Counted from the stretch's first letter, positions 18,751-28,299 are shown. The stretch: 64,000 nt of DNA from Streptococcus oralis (GCF_019929345.1 NZ_JAHZPJ010000009.1:24054-88053), one strand, 5' to 3'. Numbers and translations: made by a program. The notes: generated from the sequence alone by a model not told the origin.

Positions 18751-20007
18751 TTAGTCACTTAATAAAGCCTTGCGAACTAGGTTAAAGGCATGCATGACCG
18801 CGATATGTCGAACATCTGCTCGACTACGTCCTGCGATATTAACCTTGATAACCTCTGTCCCTTTTACATGTGCCAGTCCAATAAAAACTGTGCCAGCTGG
18901 ATGCCCCTCTAGGCTATCTGGCCCAGCCACACCCGTCAAACTGACTCCATAGTCAGACTGAGTCTTAAGCCGTACCTGCTCTGCCATTTTTCGAGCCGTA
19001 AACTCAGAAACGACCCCATGTTCTTTCAGCTCTTGCTCAGCAATTTCCAGCATCTTAGACTTTTCTTCTAAACTGTAAGTGACAAAACCGCCATTAAAGA
19101 TGGCAGAAACGCCTGAAAAGTCTGCTAATGTCGCTTGAAAGAGACCTGCCGTCAAACTTTCTGCCGCAGTAATGCTTTTCTGTCTCTTCTTTAGCCCTTC
19201 TACTACGACACTTGCGAGGCTGGTTTCTTCCCCATATCCATAACAGATCTCTCGTAGAGAAATCCCCTCGAAAGTTTGGCGATCCAATATTTGATTTTCT
19301 AGGATATCCAGTGCTTGATCAGCCTTTTCTTGACTGACTGCTTTTGTAGACAAACGCAAGGTCACCTCTCCCGTTTTGGCATACGGAGCCAAGGTCGGGT
19401 CGGTTTGATTATCAATCAAATCCGCTAAAATGGTCACCAACTGACTTTCACCAATCCCAAAGAAACGGAGCACTCGTGAATACAGCTTGGCACCTGTCAT
19501 CAGCTTAGGTAAGAGGTGATTTAATACCATGGGTTTCAACTCGCTTGGCGGTCCTGGGAGAACCACGTAGGTCACACCATCCACTTCCAACACCCCTCCT
19601 ACTGCTAAACCTGTCTCATTTGGCAGTGGAGTTGCCCCTTCTACAATTTGGGCTTGGCGCTCATTATTCGGTGTCCGAGCATAGTCAGGTCTATGAGCAA
19701 AGAAGATATCCAATTTCTCTTGTGCTTGAGGGTCAAACACTAGATCTTTTCCTAAAAATTTTGCCAGAGTTTGTTTGGTCAAATCATCCTCAGTTGGTCC
19801 CAAGCCCCCTGTCAAAATCACAAGATTACTACGTTGACTCGCAATCTCAAGCAAGGACAAAAGACGAGCTTCATTATCTCCCACTGCTGTTTGGAAGTAG
19901 ACGTCTACCCCGATTTCGGCTAGTTTCTCTGATAAAAACTGAGCATTGGTATTGACGATCTGCCCTGTTAAAATTTCTGTTCCAACAGCAATAATTTCTG
20001 CTTTCAT
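18751..20007 (-). CDS. cinA: Competence-inducible protein CinA
   Basis: This 418-residue cytoplasmic protein has an N-terminal MoaB/MogA-like domain (about 1-170, [15 protein letters not shown] and [13 protein letters not shown]) and a C-terminal CinA domain (about 255-418, [16 protein letters not shown] and [20 protein letters not shown]) that has nicotinamide-nucleotide amidase activity in relatives. The streptococcal protein is known to help bring RecA to the membrane during transformation. It is first in the cinA-recA operon and is preceded by a ComX-type CIN box at 20025-20032. Confidence 0.96.
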   Translation of the reverse strand: MKAEIIAVGTEILTGQIVNTNAQFLSEKLAEIGVDVYFQTAVGDNEARLLSLLEIASQRSNLVILTGGLGPTEDDLTKQTLAKFLGKDLVFDPQAQEKLDIFFAHRPDYARTPNNERQAQIVEGATPLPNETGLAVGGVLEVDGVTYVVLPGPPSELKPMVLNHLLPKLMTGAKLYSRVLRFFGIGESQLVTILADLIDNQTDPTLAPYAKTGEVTLRLSTKAVSQEKADQALDILENQILDRQTFEGISLREICYGYGEETSLASVVVEGLKKRQKSITAAESLTAGLFQATLADFSGVSAIFNGGFVTYSLEEKSKMLEIAEQELKEHGVVSEFTARKMAEQVRLKTQSDYGVSLTGVAGPDSLEGHPAGTVFIGLAHVKGTEVIKVNIAGRSRADVRHIAVMHAFNLVRKALLSD

Positions 20008-20024
20008 GTTTCCTCCTACTTATC

Positions 20025-20032
20025 TATTCGAA
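20025..20032 (-). promoter_or_regulatory. CIN box (ComX/sigma-X -10 element) of cinA-recA
   Basis: The minus strand reads TTCGAATA 18 bases before the cinA start codon, which matches the TNCGAATA consensus for the competence sigma factor ComX. A T-rich stretch precedes it at the -25 zone. Recognition by ComX is established for this operon in related streptococci; here it is inferred from the match. Confidence 0.85.
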
Positions 20033-20041
20033 TTTTTTTGA

Positions 20042-20070
20042 AAAAATCGCAGGAAATTTCCCACGATTTG
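20042..20070 (-). terminator. Terminator of the tsaE-LCP operon
   Basis: AAATCGTGGGAAATTTCCTGCGATTTTTTC on the minus strand folds into a hairpin with a T-tract just after the LCP stop codon, and just before the CIN box. Confidence 0.75.
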
Positions 20071-20080
20071 ATTCTTAGTT

Positions 20081-21115
20081 TTATTCTATCTCTTCGTTTG
20101 AAGCATTTGTGGAAGGTGCTGTTCGACCATAAAGATTTTCATACAGAACAGCGTTGGTCTCCAGCTCCGTCACATCTTCTCTCCCTAGGGAACGGCGCAA
20201 GAGATTTTGCATTTCTAGCATATGCTCTCTCGTTACGATTTGGTAAGAGATTCCCTGTAATTCTTCGCCTTCACCACGAAGTTGAAGTGTCTCAATATTT
20301 TTAAAAGAATCTTGATAACCAAGTAATTGAGGTACGCTTTTCGCTGAAAGGTCTATGTTGGTCTGCATATTTTCACTGAGCGCTTTTAGGACTGCCTGAT
20401 AATGACTAATGCTATTCAAACTCAAGACTTTTTCCACAATTTTTTGAATGACTTCACGTTGACGTTTTTGACGACCATAATCCCCTTCAGGATCCTGATA
20501 ACGCATCCGTGAGTATACCAAAGCTTCCTCACCATTCAAAGTCTGCTCACCGACTCCGATTGAGATTTTATTAAACTCCTCTTGGTCAGTAATGGAAATT
20601 GGGAAACCAAGTGTGTTATTTACTGTGATTCCCCCAACTGCATCAACTAGCTGTTGCAATCCCTTCATGTTAACCATGACATAACGATCGATATGGATAT
20701 TCATCATTTTTTGAATAGTTGAAATAGCCAACTCTGCACCACCATTGGCATAGGCAGCATTGAGTTTTGCTTCCTGAACTTGTCCTTTCCCAAGATCAAT
20801 CTTAGTCAAAATATCCCGTTCCAAACTCATCATAGTGGTTTTCTTGGTTTTTGGATTGACTGTCAAGAGAATCATGGAATCGCTGTTCCCTACCCAAGGA
20901 TCAAGACGTTCCTCATTTCCCGTGTCCACCCCCATCAAGAGAATAGTTAGAGGTTCTGTCGCTTCAATAACGTTGGTTTCTTCACCAATTTTCTTATAAG
21001 TTTTTTTACTTAAGGTTTCAGTTCCTTGATAATAAATAGTATAGGCATAAGCACCCACACCTAAAGCTGTTACTGCTAGAAAAGCTAATAGCATTCCGAT
21101 TATTTTTTTTACCAT
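20081..21115 (-). CDS. LytR-CpsA-Psr (LCP) family cell-wall polymer ligase
   Basis: This 344-residue protein has one N-terminal membrane anchor (about 4-26) and an extracellular LCP domain (about 70-260). Conserved LCP blocks are LLMGVDTGNEER, NSDSMILLTVNPKTK, SLERDIL, and RMRYQDPEGDYGRQKRQREV. LCP proteins attach teichoic acid or capsule polymers to peptidoglycan. It is the last gene of a run tsaE-GNAT-lcp, each 5 bases apart or overlapping, the same order as in pneumococcus from memory. Which glycopolymer it transfers cannot be told; the family also includes the protein named LytR. Confidence 0.92.
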   Translation of the reverse strand: MVKKIIGMLLAFLAVTALGVGAYAYTIYYQGTETLSKKTYKKIGEETNVIEATEPLTILLMGVDTGNEERLDPWVGNSDSMILLTVNPKTKKTTMMSLERDILTKIDLGKGQVQEAKLNAAYANGGAELAISTIQKMMNIHIDRYVMVNMKGLQQLVDAVGGITVNNTLGFPISITDQEEFNKISIGVGEQTLNGEEALVYSRMRYQDPEGDYGRQKRQREVIQKIVEKVLSLNSISHYQAVLKALSENMQTNIDLSAKSVPQLLGYQDSFKNIETLQLRGEGEELQGISYQIVTREHMLEMQNLLRRSLGREDVTELETNAVLYENLYGRTAPSTNASNEEIE

Positions 21116-21119
21116 CTTA

Positions 21120-21641
21120 TCACTTATCTATCAGTCTACCCATCAGGTAAACGTCTAAAAATATCCCTTCTTCTAAATAGGCTCCTCTTTCTTGTAAGCC
21201 TTCTGTAACAAATCCAAATTTTGAATAGAGGTGGATAGCTGCCTCGTTGCGCTTTTGTACACTGAGCTGCAAACGATGCAAAACTCCACTAGTTTTAGCC
21301 CACTCAATACCTTCTTCAAGGAGCATGCTTCCTAAGCCATGATTCCAAAACTTCCTTTGGATGACCAAAAAGATATCCCCGATGTGGCGAATCCGTATAC
21401 GCTGCTCTGCCGTGATGTTCAAAACACCTGCAATTTCATCATTCAGGAAGGCTAGGAGAGTGATTTGGTTATCTGAAGTCGCTTGCTTTTCAATAAAAAG
21501 AGCCATTTCAGATTCTGTCATCAGGATACCATTTTCATCCAAACTGGTGAAATCTGTCTCCTGACCAACTAGATCCAAGAATGCAACCAAAGCAGCGGCA
21601 TCATGAGATTCAGCCTCACGAATACAAAGTTCATACTCCAT
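21120..21641 (-). CDS. GNAT-family N-acetyltransferase
   Basis: This 173-residue protein has a GNAT fold: the acetyl-CoA loop region is IGDIFLVIQRKFWNHGLGSM (about 91-110, with NHGLGS in place of the usual RGxGxG) and the motif YSKFGFVTEG is present near residue 143. It overlaps the end of tsaE by 11 bases and precedes the LCP gene by 4 bases. The substrate is unknown. It resembles RimJ/RimL-type or spermidine-type acetyltransferases only in general fold. Confidence 0.87.
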   Translation of the reverse strand: MEYELCIREAESHDAAALVAFLDLVGQETDFTSLDENGILMTESEMALFIEKQATSDNQITLLAFLNDEIAGVLNITAEQRIRIRHIGDIFLVIQRKFWNHGLGSMLLEEGIEWAKTSGVLHRLQLSVQKRNEAAIHLYSKFGFVTEGLQERGAYLEEGIFLDVYLMGRLIDK

Positions 21642-22074
21642 CTTGAAGCTCCTTAATCAGTTGTTCAGCACGAGAACCCTGAGCGGTAAAATAGAGGCGA
21701 CGACCCTCAGCTTCTTTCAAGAGTTCCAACTCCAAATAGGAATCTGGTAAATCCTTACCTAAAAGATGGCCCCACTCAATAACGGTCACACCACCACCGA
21801 AGAGAAACTCATCCAAGTCAATAGAATCAGCATCCCCTTCAATCCGATAGACATCCAAGTGGTAAAGTGGCAAACGACCTTCATACTCTCTCACGATGGT
21901 GTAAGTTGGACTTTTGATCATCTGATGAATACCCAAGCCCTTGGCAAGACCCTTTGTAAAGGTTGTTTTACCAGCACCCAGTTCTCCAGACAAGATCAAA
22001 ACATCGTTTTTTTGGAGTAAGGTCCCTAGGCGTTCTCCCAGATTGATCAGCTCTTCTTCATTTTTTGTGTACAT
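21631..22074 (-). CDS. tsaE: tRNA threonylcarbamoyladenosine biosynthesis ATPase TsaE
   Basis: This 147-residue protein is TsaE (YjeE), an ATPase that works with TsaB and TsaD to make t6A at position 37 of ANN-decoding tRNAs. The P-loop GELGAGKTTFTKGLAKGLG (about 31-49) and the motif IKSPTYTIVREYEG are clear, and HLDVYRIEG with IEWGHLLG follow in the usual order. It starts the three-gene operon with GNAT and LCP. The length is normal. Confidence 0.95.
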   Translation of the reverse strand: MYTKNEEELINLGERLGTLLQKNDVLILSGELGAGKTTFTKGLAKGLGIHQMIKSPTYTIVREYEGRLPLYHLDVYRIEGDADSIDLDEFLFGGGVTVIEWGHLLGKDLPDSYLELELLKEAEGRRLYFTAQGSRAEQLIKELQDGV

Positions 22075-22177
22075 GCTACTATTATACCAAAAAGTTTTCT
22101 TTTGTGTGAATTTTCTTTACAAACTTACTATAATAAATTTGGGAAAATAGGGAATTTTTATTGATAGAAAAGCGTTT

Positions 22178-22801
22178 TTAGAAGAATATACACATGGCGC
22201 TAACAAGTAAAATATCTCGGATTACGTGCCCGTAAAAAGAAAATTCCCTTCTCATAGATTTTGGAAACAGAAAACGAGCAAAAATGAATCCCAAACCGAC
22301 ATAAAAAACAATGGATAAGACTGTTATTGGATTTCTCAAGAATAGCAAGGTTGCCAGAACTGTCAGGATAACTGTTTTTTTCTTATCGAGAGAAGTTCCC
22401 AAATCTCGGCTGTACTTTTCAAATGGTAAAAAGACAAGTAAATCAATCCCAAACAAGAAAAAGAAGGAGGGCAAGAAAAGATCTACTAACTCTTGCTGAA
22501 AAGCTGTCTTTGTAAAAATAGTCTCCGACAATACCAGACAGACACCAGCTAGGTTTAAGACCAACAAGATACTATAAAATAGTTTCACTTTTTTCTGACT
22601 GTTTAAGATGCTATGGACATCCTGATCTTGGGTATAAAAGAAATTCATCCCCACGCACAGACCTGATGCCAATACGATAAACACTAGAAAATAGGCGCTT
22701 GACTGCTTTAAGGTTAAGATGGCTCCCTTCCACAGCAAGCAGCTACTCAAACTAATCTGGATCAAAGCTAGTAACAATAAGATGCGAATTGATTTTATCA
22801 T
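22178..22801 (-). CDS. Integral membrane protein of unknown function
   Basis: This 207-residue protein has about six hydrophobic segments and short, positively charged loops. I choose the ATG at 22799-22801 because GGGAGAACTGAAA lies before it and the longer frame has an unlikely N-terminus. It starts MIKSIRILLLLALIQISLSS. No domain is recognised. A -10 like TATAAT lies at 22832-22827 on the minus strand. It is separate from tsaE by about 100 bases. Confidence 0.7.
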   Translation of the reverse strand: MIKSIRILLLLALIQISLSSCLLWKGAILTLKQSSAYFLVFIVLASGLCVGMNFFYTQDQDVHSILNSQKKVKLFYSILLVLNLAGVCLVLSETIFTKTAFQQELVDLFLPSFFFLFGIDLLVFLPFEKYSRDLGTSLDKKKTVILTVLATLLFLRNPITVLSIVFYVGLGFIFARFLFPKSMRREFSFYGHVIRDILLVSAMCIFF

Positions 22802-23077
22802 TTTCAGTTCTCCCTTCGTATACATGATTATACTCTGCGAGAAAGATAAAAATTCCCCTCTCTTCTCAAATGTCCAATTTTGACGCTCAACTGACAAAAA
22901 TATGAAAAAGCAAGTCATTAAACTAGGTTTTCTAGTTAATAATTACGATAAAGATGCAACCGTTCAATCAACTCTTTTCAGAGGCTATATGTTCTCATTT
23001 TTCTAAAATTCGCTCTCATTTTCGTAACTTTAACAAGTTTATGATTCGTAAACCTACTTTTCCTAAACCATCAAAAA
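22802..23077. other. Gene-free interval before the repeat-protein terminator
   Basis: Apart from the -10 near 22830 the stretch holds only a 34-codon plus-strand frame starting at 22902 with no ribosome binding site. I see no gene, RNA or repeat here. Confidence 0.5.
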
Positions 23078-23101
23078 GGGAAGATCAGACTGGTCTTCCC
23101 T
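23078..23101 (-). terminator. Terminator downstream of the serine-rich repeat gene
   Basis: AGGGAAGACCAGTCTGATCTTCCCT on the minus strand forms a hairpin and is followed by TTTTTG. It lies about 115 bases after the stop codon at 23218. Confidence 0.7.
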
Positions 23102-23217
23102 AAGGTTTTAATAGAAAATACGAACATTCCCTTTCAAATAAAAAGAAAGGATAAATGACAAGGAATTATATACAATCTCCTCATTCAGATACGGACCGAA
23201 ATCTATCTCTTCAGCGC

Positions 23218-25677
23218 CTACTTGTTTCTTTTGTTTATCAATGTCAATTTTGATAAGTCTTGTGTAGTGCTACTAAAGTCAAAAGTCGTTTTATCAGTTG
23301 CTGACTCTGAAGCGACTAAATCAGTTGAAACTTCTTGGCTAACGCTGAGAGATTCTGCTATCACCAAACTTTGAGAAGACGATTCAGAAGCAGATAGACT
23401 AAGGGAGTGCTCAAGCGACAAACTTTGGGACACCGACTCCAATACAGAGAAACTATGCGATAAGGATGCCGCTTGGCTCAGAGACTCTTCTACATAAATA
23501 CTGTGCGAAGTTGAGGCTGAAACAGATGCTCTATAGGATTCTGATTCCGAAACGGACAGACTGTGAGACTCTGAAGCTGCTTGGCTTAGAGATTCCTCTA
23601 CATAAACACTGTGCGAAGCTGAGGCTGAAACGGATGCTCTATAGGATTCTGATTCCGAAACGGACAGACTGTGGGACTCTGAAGCTGCTTGGCTTAGAGA
23701 TTCCTCTACATAAACACTGTGCGAAGCTGAGGCTGAAACAGATGCACTATAGGATTCTGATTCCGAAACGGACAGACTGTGAGACTCTGAAGCCTCTTGG
23801 CTTAGAGATTCCTCTACATAAATACTGTGCGAAGCTGAGGCTGAAACAGATGCACTATAGGAGGCTGATTTCGAAACAGACAGACTGTGGGACTCTGAAG
23901 CTGCTTGGCTTAGAGATTCCTCTACATAAACACTGTACGAAGTAGAAGCTGAAACAGACAAGCTAGTGGATGCCGACTCTAAAACGGATAGACTGTGAGA
24001 CTCTGAAGCTGCTTGGCTCAGAGACTCTTCTACATAAATACTGTGCGAAGCTGAGGCTGAAACAGATGCACTATAGGATTCTGATTCCGAAACGGACAGA
24101 CTATGAGACTCTGAAGCTGCTTGACTTAGAGATTCCTCTACATAAACACTGTGCGAAGCTGAGGCTGAAACGGACAGACTGTGAGACTCTGAAGCTGCTT
24201 GGCTCAGAGACTCTTCTACATAAACACTGTACGATGTAGAGGCTGAAACAGATGCACTATAGGATTCTGATTCCGAAACGGACAGACTGTGAGACTCTGA
24301 AGCTACTTGACTTAGAGATTCCTCTACATAAACACTGTACGAAGCTGAGGCTGAAACAGATGCTCTATAGGATTCTGATTCCGAAACGGACAGACTGTGA
24401 GACTCTGAAGCCTCTTGGCTTAGAGATTCCTCTACATAAACACTGTGCGAAGCTGAGGCTGAAACAGATGCACTATAGGAGGCTGATTCCGAAACGGACA
24501 GACTGTGAGACTCTGAAGCCTCTTGGCTTAGAGATTCCTCTACATAAATACTGTGCGAAGCTGAGGCTGAGGCTGAAACAGAAAGGCTAAGCAAGTGAGA
24601 ACCATACTGACTTAGAGATTGTTCAAGAAAGGCACTTTGTGATTCGAACTCTGAAATAGCAAAACTAAGAGATTCTTCAACTGATGAAGTCTGTAGTTCC
24701 ACTTGAGAAAGGCTGATTAATTCAGTTTCTGAAACGGATGCACTTAGAGAGATTGCAGCCTCGGCGCTCAGTGATTGTCCCGCTGAACGGCTAGCTGAGG
24801 CTGACTCTGAAAAACTAAGAGATGTTTCGCGAGATAAAGTCTGCGACTCTACTTGAGAGAGACGGGTTGAGTCGGATTCTGAGATAGAAACACTTAACGA
24901 TGCTGCAGTCTTAGCGCTCAGTGATTGCTCTGCTAAACGGCTGGCTAAGGCTGACTCGTGGGATAAAGTCTGTGACTCTACTCGAGAAAGACTAGCCGAG
25001 TCGGATTCTGAGATAGAAACACTTAACGATGCTGCAGTCTTAGCGCTCAGTGATTGCTCTGCTAAACGGCTGGCTAAGGCTGACTCGTGGGATAAAGTCT
25101 GTGACTCTACTCGAGAAAGACTAGCCGAGTCGGATTCTGAGATAGAAACACTTAGCGATGTTGCAGTCTTAGCGCTCAGTGATTGCTCCGTTGAACGGCT
25201 GGCTGAGGCTGACTCAAGAACAGATAAACTACTTGATGTTTTTTTGTTTTCGAGGCTTAATGATAGTGAAATGGAGTCTGCTGTACTCTTCAAGCCTTTT
25301 GTTTTTCGAGAATCTATAGTTTTAGAGAGGCTAGTTTCCAAAGAATGTGATGCACTAACTGTTTGACTCTTAGCTGGTTCTTTTTCTTGAGAAAGATTAG
25401 AGTCACTTTCTGGCAATAGAGATTCTTCGGAACTGCTTTCCTCACCTATATTCATCACATCCAAACGATCGTAGTACTGAATAGACTCTAAAGCCTTATC
25501 AATAAGAAAAGTTTCACTTTCTTCAGGAGATATACTTTCTCCTACTACTTCTGTATCCTCACCCTCATTTTCTCTTGCAGCAGACAACTCTTCCTCTTGA
25601 TTTCCTCTTTTTATGAGACGTTTAAAACCATCTAAAAATTTACGAAACGTACCTTTAGCGTTTTCATTGTTTGACAT
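23218..25677 (-). CDS. Serine-rich repeat protein without signal peptide or anchor
   Basis: This 819-residue protein is dominated by serine, alternating with V, A, E and L. Residues 1-30 are basic and amphipathic (FRKFLDGFKRLIKRG), 31-115 are acidic, about 160-310 carry three to four copies of a 43-residue unit (SLSAKTAASLSVSISESDSA), and about 370-740 carry eleven copies of a 36-residue unit built around (I/V)YVEESLSQ. The C-terminus is TLINKRNK. I see no signal peptide, no accessory-Sec KxYKxGKxW motif, no membrane segment and no LPxTG, unlike the known SRR adhesins (PsrP, GspB type). A consensus promoter and GGGAG before the ATG argue for a real gene. It may be an intracellular protein, a wall-associated protein exported in an unusual way, or the remains of an adhesin. 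Confidence 0.8.
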   Translation of the reverse strand: MSNNENAKGTFRKFLDGFKRLIKRGNQEEELSAARENEGEDTEVVGESISPEESETFLIDKALESIQYYDRLDVMNIGEESSSEESLLPESDSNLSQEKEPAKSQTVSASHSLETSLSKTIDSRKTKGLKSTADSISLSLSLENKKTSSSLSVLESASASRSTEQSLSAKTATSLSVSISESDSASLSRVESQTLSHESALASRLAEQSLSAKTAASLSVSISESDSASLSRVESQTLSHESALASRLAEQSLSAKTAASLSVSISESDSTRLSQVESQTLSRETSLSFSESASASRSAGQSLSAEAAISLSASVSETELISLSQVELQTSSVEESLSFAISEFESQSAFLEQSLSQYGSHLLSLSVSASASASHSIYVEESLSQEASESHSLSVSESASYSASVSASASHSVYVEESLSQEASESHSLSVSESESYRASVSASASYSVYVEESLSQVASESHSLSVSESESYSASVSASTSYSVYVEESLSQAASESHSLSVSASASHSVYVEESLSQAASESHSLSVSESESYSASVSASASHSIYVEESLSQAASESHSLSVLESASTSLSVSASTSYSVYVEESLSQAASESHSLSVSKSASYSASVSASASHSIYVEESLSQEASESHSLSVSESESYSASVSASASHSVYVEESLSQAASESHSLSVSESESYRASVSASASHSVYVEESLSQAASESHSLSVSESESYRASVSASTSHSIYVEESLSQAASLSHSFSVLESVSQSLSLEHSLSLSASESSSQSLVIAESLSVSQEVSTDLVASESATDKTTFDFSSTTQDLSKLTLINKRNK
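23460..24580 (-). repeat. Tandem 108-base repeats inside the serine-rich gene
   Basis: Eleven imperfect copies of a 108-base unit are recognised by the recurring plus-strand string TTCCTCTACATAAA(C/T)ACTG. One copy (near 24170) is shortened. A second set of about 129-base repeats lies at roughly 24750-25200. Such arrays change length by slippage or recombination. Confidence 0.85.
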
Positions 25678-25710
25678 AAATATTTTCTCCCTAATTTTAA
25701 TGATAATACT

Positions 25711-25739
25711 ATTATAAAGGCTTGTAGACTATCTGTCAA
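25711..25739 (-). promoter_or_regulatory. Consensus promoter of the serine-rich repeat gene
   Basis: TTGACA at 25739-25734 and TATAAT at 25716-25711 on the minus strand are separated by 17 bases, a perfect sigma-70 type match, 34 bases before the start codon. Confidence 0.8.
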
Positions 25740-25902
25740 AACAATTTCATCAAAATAGTATTTTTAAAACAAATTCTTTAGATTGACTAGTTTCTCGCTT
25801 TAAAATCAAGTGCTTACTCTAAATTCTAAGTACTCCCAAAACTCGAAAATGTCTATCCAAAAGTGTAGAATAAGAGAGATTTGTTCCAACTCTTTTTGTA
25901 CC

Positions 25903-28131
25903 TCAATTTTTTCTCCTAGTAAGATAATGAAAGCACCCAATCACCACTGCTAGGATGGCAACATAGAGAAGCTGTTGGGCTTCTAAAGGCACAAAAGCTC
26001 CTTGCAGGATAAAAGTATTGGCAAGTACGCCAACAAGGGCTGCAAGGCTCAAAAACGTGAGTAAGAGCATCTTGTATCGATTAAAAGGTAGGCTGACCTT
26101 TGCAACTAGACACAGACCATTGATCAGGGCAAGGAGGAAGCAAATAAATTTGACCTGACCTGGGACAGTGATAAAGAAGTTAGTCAGGAGAACACTAACA
26201 ACCAGAATTCCACCACCAATCGCAGCATTAGTCAGGATATCTCTCATAAAATGTGTGCTGACCTTTTCATTATTGGACTCAAAGGTTAGGAAGAAGGATG
26301 GAATCCCAATCGTAATGGCTGAAATGATTGTAAACTGAATGGGGATAAAGGCAAATTCCAAACCAAATATCACACTTAAAATCGCAAATACAATGGAGAA
26401 GAAAGTCTTTGTTAGAAAGAGAGAGGCGACCTTTTGGATGTTATTGATGACCCGGCGGCCTTCCATCAAGATATCATAGAATACTACAAAGTCATCTGTG
26501 AGAAAAACAATGTTGGAGACGCTTTTGGCTGCACTAGTAGCACCATTCATAGCAAAACTAATATCTGCTTTCTTGAGAGCCAGAACATCGTTGACCCCGT
26601 CACCACTCATAGCAACTGTTTTACCAGCATTTTGCAAAACGGTCACCATCTTTTCTTTCTGCTCAGGAGTCACGCGTCCAAAGATATCGTGTTCCAAGAC
26701 CACTCTTTCAAAGTCCTCATCACTCACCTTGGTCATATCAATTGCTCGCGCTGATTCTTTAAATCCTGCTTTACGAGCCACCCCATATACAGCCACATGA
26801 TTATCCCCACTGATAATCTTCACTTCAACACCTTGTGACTCGAAATAATCAAAGGTTTCCTTGGTATTATCCTTGATCTCATCTGACAGAACGACATGCC
26901 CTAATAGTTCCATATTGACTGGGCTTGTAATCTGGTCCTTGCTATGAGCAAGCGATAAGATTCGATAACCTTGCTGTTTGAGATGTTCATAGTAAGGATC
27001 CATCGCTTTGGTAAAGCCGAGAAACTCATAAGCACCGAAGAAATATGTTCCACCCTCTTTTACTTGGACAAAGGAATACTTATTTTTACTTGAAAAGGCA
27101 CCTACCTCTTGAACGTCCCACTTTTTCTCACAGGTTAAGTAAGTCTTCAGAGCCCGCGACGTCGCATTTTCATCCTCAAAATAAGACAGATAAGAAGACA
27201 GTTTCTCTGCTAGCTTATCATCTATTTCTTGGACCTTCATATTACCAGTTGTGATGGTTCCTGTCTTATCAAAACAAAGAACATCTACACGCGCCAAGGT
27301 CTCCACACAGTATAGTTCCTGCACCAAGACTTTCTTTTTAGCCAGTTTCATGGCTGCTACCGCTAGGGATACGCTAACCAGGAGAATCAATCCCTCTGGT
27401 ATCATGCCGACCAAGGCACCTGAACTTCCCAAGACAATCTCAACATAAGTCCGTCCTAGACTAAAACCTCTGATATAGAGCAGAATGGCAACTGGCACCA
27501 GCAGGATAGAGACAATTTTTAAAATCTTATCCATGTAATCGCGCAGTTGAGAAGGATATTTTTTGAATTCCTTGCTGGATTTTGCGAGTTTATTGATATA
27601 ACTATCTGGACCCACAGCCGTCGCCGTAACCAGACAAGTACCGCTGACAACATTGCTTCCGCTCATCAGCTGGTCACCAACCATTTTAAAGACCGAATCA
27701 CTCTCACCCGTCAGCAAGGACTCATCAACTTCAATATTCCCTTCAAGCACTTCTGCATCGACAGGTACCTGATCTCCCAGATTGAGATGCAAATATTCCC
27801 CCAGTACGATGTCTTCTGGATCAATCTCAATCGTTTGACCATCTCGATTGACCTTGTACTTACTTTTACCAAGTAAACTTAGCTTTTCTAAGGCATTTTT
27901 TGAACGCACTTCTTGGAAGATACCGATGGCGGTATTGATAGCAATCACACCTAAAAAGAGCATATTCTCAAATCGCATGGTTGTGGCTACCAGAACTGCC
28001 AGAGCCAAGTTCATGGCATTAAAGAAGGTAAAGATATTTGAAACGACAATTTCCTTGGTTGTTTTGTAAGGTTTAATGTCGCTGATGTTTCGTTGACGAT
28101 CCTTGATGTCTTGGCTACTTAAATACTTCAT
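25903..28131 (-). CDS. P-type cation-transporting ATPase
   Basis: This 742-residue membrane protein is an E1-E2 ATPase. The actuator motif TGES is at LLTGESDSVF, the phosphorylated aspartate D288 is in CFDKTGTITTG, and the hinge MSGDGVNDVLALKKAD is intact. The membrane part has about ten segments. There is no N-terminal metal-binding CxxC or CPC motif, so it is not a copper/zinc-type pump; calcium, magnesium or another cation is possible. The ATG at 28129-28131 follows GGAGTAGAA; a longer frame would add 19 unlikely residues. It lies between the repeat protein and pepC and seems monocistronic. Confidence 0.9.
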   Translation of the reverse strand: MKYLSSQDIKDRQRNISDIKPYKTTKEIVVSNIFTFFNAMNLALAVLVATTMRFENMLFLGVIAINTAIGIFQEVRSKNALEKLSLLGKSKYKVNRDGQTIEIDPEDIVLGEYLHLNLGDQVPVDAEVLEGNIEVDESLLTGESDSVFKMVGDQLMSGSNVVSGTCLVTATAVGPDSYINKLAKSSKEFKKYPSQLRDYMDKILKIVSILLVPVAILLYIRGFSLGRTYVEIVLGSSGALVGMIPEGLILLVSVSLAVAAMKLAKKKVLVQELYCVETLARVDVLCFDKTGTITTGNMKVQEIDDKLAEKLSSYLSYFEDENATSRALKTYLTCEKKWDVQEVGAFSSKNKYSFVQVKEGGTYFFGAYEFLGFTKAMDPYYEHLKQQGYRILSLAHSKDQITSPVNMELLGHVVLSDEIKDNTKETFDYFESQGVEVKIISGDNHVAVYGVARKAGFKESARAIDMTKVSDEDFERVVLEHDIFGRVTPEQKEKMVTVLQNAGKTVAMSGDGVNDVLALKKADISFAMNGATSAAKSVSNIVFLTDDFVVFYDILMEGRRVINNIQKVASLFLTKTFFSIVFAILSVIFGLEFAFIPIQFTIISAITIGIPSFFLTFESNNEKVSTHFMRDILTNAAIGGGILVVSVLLTNFFITVPGQVKFICFLLALINGLCLVAKVSLPFNRYKMLLLTFLSLAALVGVLANTFILQGAFVPLEAQQLLYVAILAVVIGCFHYLTRRKN

Positions 28132-28258
28132 TTCTACTCCGATATCCTTTTGTACTACTATAGTAACACATATCCTTTTCTCTGTCACTTAAAGACTCAA
28201 ACTAAGAAGGACTTACTTGACAAGCATCATCTGTCGCCACTTTAAGAAGCTACTTGAA

Positions 28259-28291
28259 AAAAAGGAGGATAGGATTCCCCTAACCTCTTTT
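28259..28291 (-). terminator. Terminator of pepC
   Basis: GAGGTTAGG and CCTATCCTC pair across a short loop, followed on the minus strand by CTTTTTTTC, directly after the pepC stop codon. Confidence 0.7.
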
Positions 28292-28299
28292 CTCCATGC

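Noticed and set aside
22902..23006. 34-codon plus-strand frame starting MKKQVIKLGFLVNN
   Set aside because: No ribosome binding site, no similarity and it overlaps the region before another gene; likely chance.
23460..24580. Regularly spaced repeats as a possible CRISPR array
   Set aside because: The repeats are contiguous coding units of 108 bases without unique spacers and are in frame.
23466..24590. Three repeat-containing plus-strand frames (159, 89 and 112 residues) with lysine/leucine/cysteine-rich units
   Set aside because: They lie wholly opposite the serine-rich repeat gene and exist because its repeats are in register; no ribosome binding sites are present.
23218..25677. Classical accessory-Sec SRR adhesin
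   Set aside because: No KxYKxGKxW signal, no hydrophobic region and no LPxTG; no secA2/secY2 or glycosyltransferase genes nearby.
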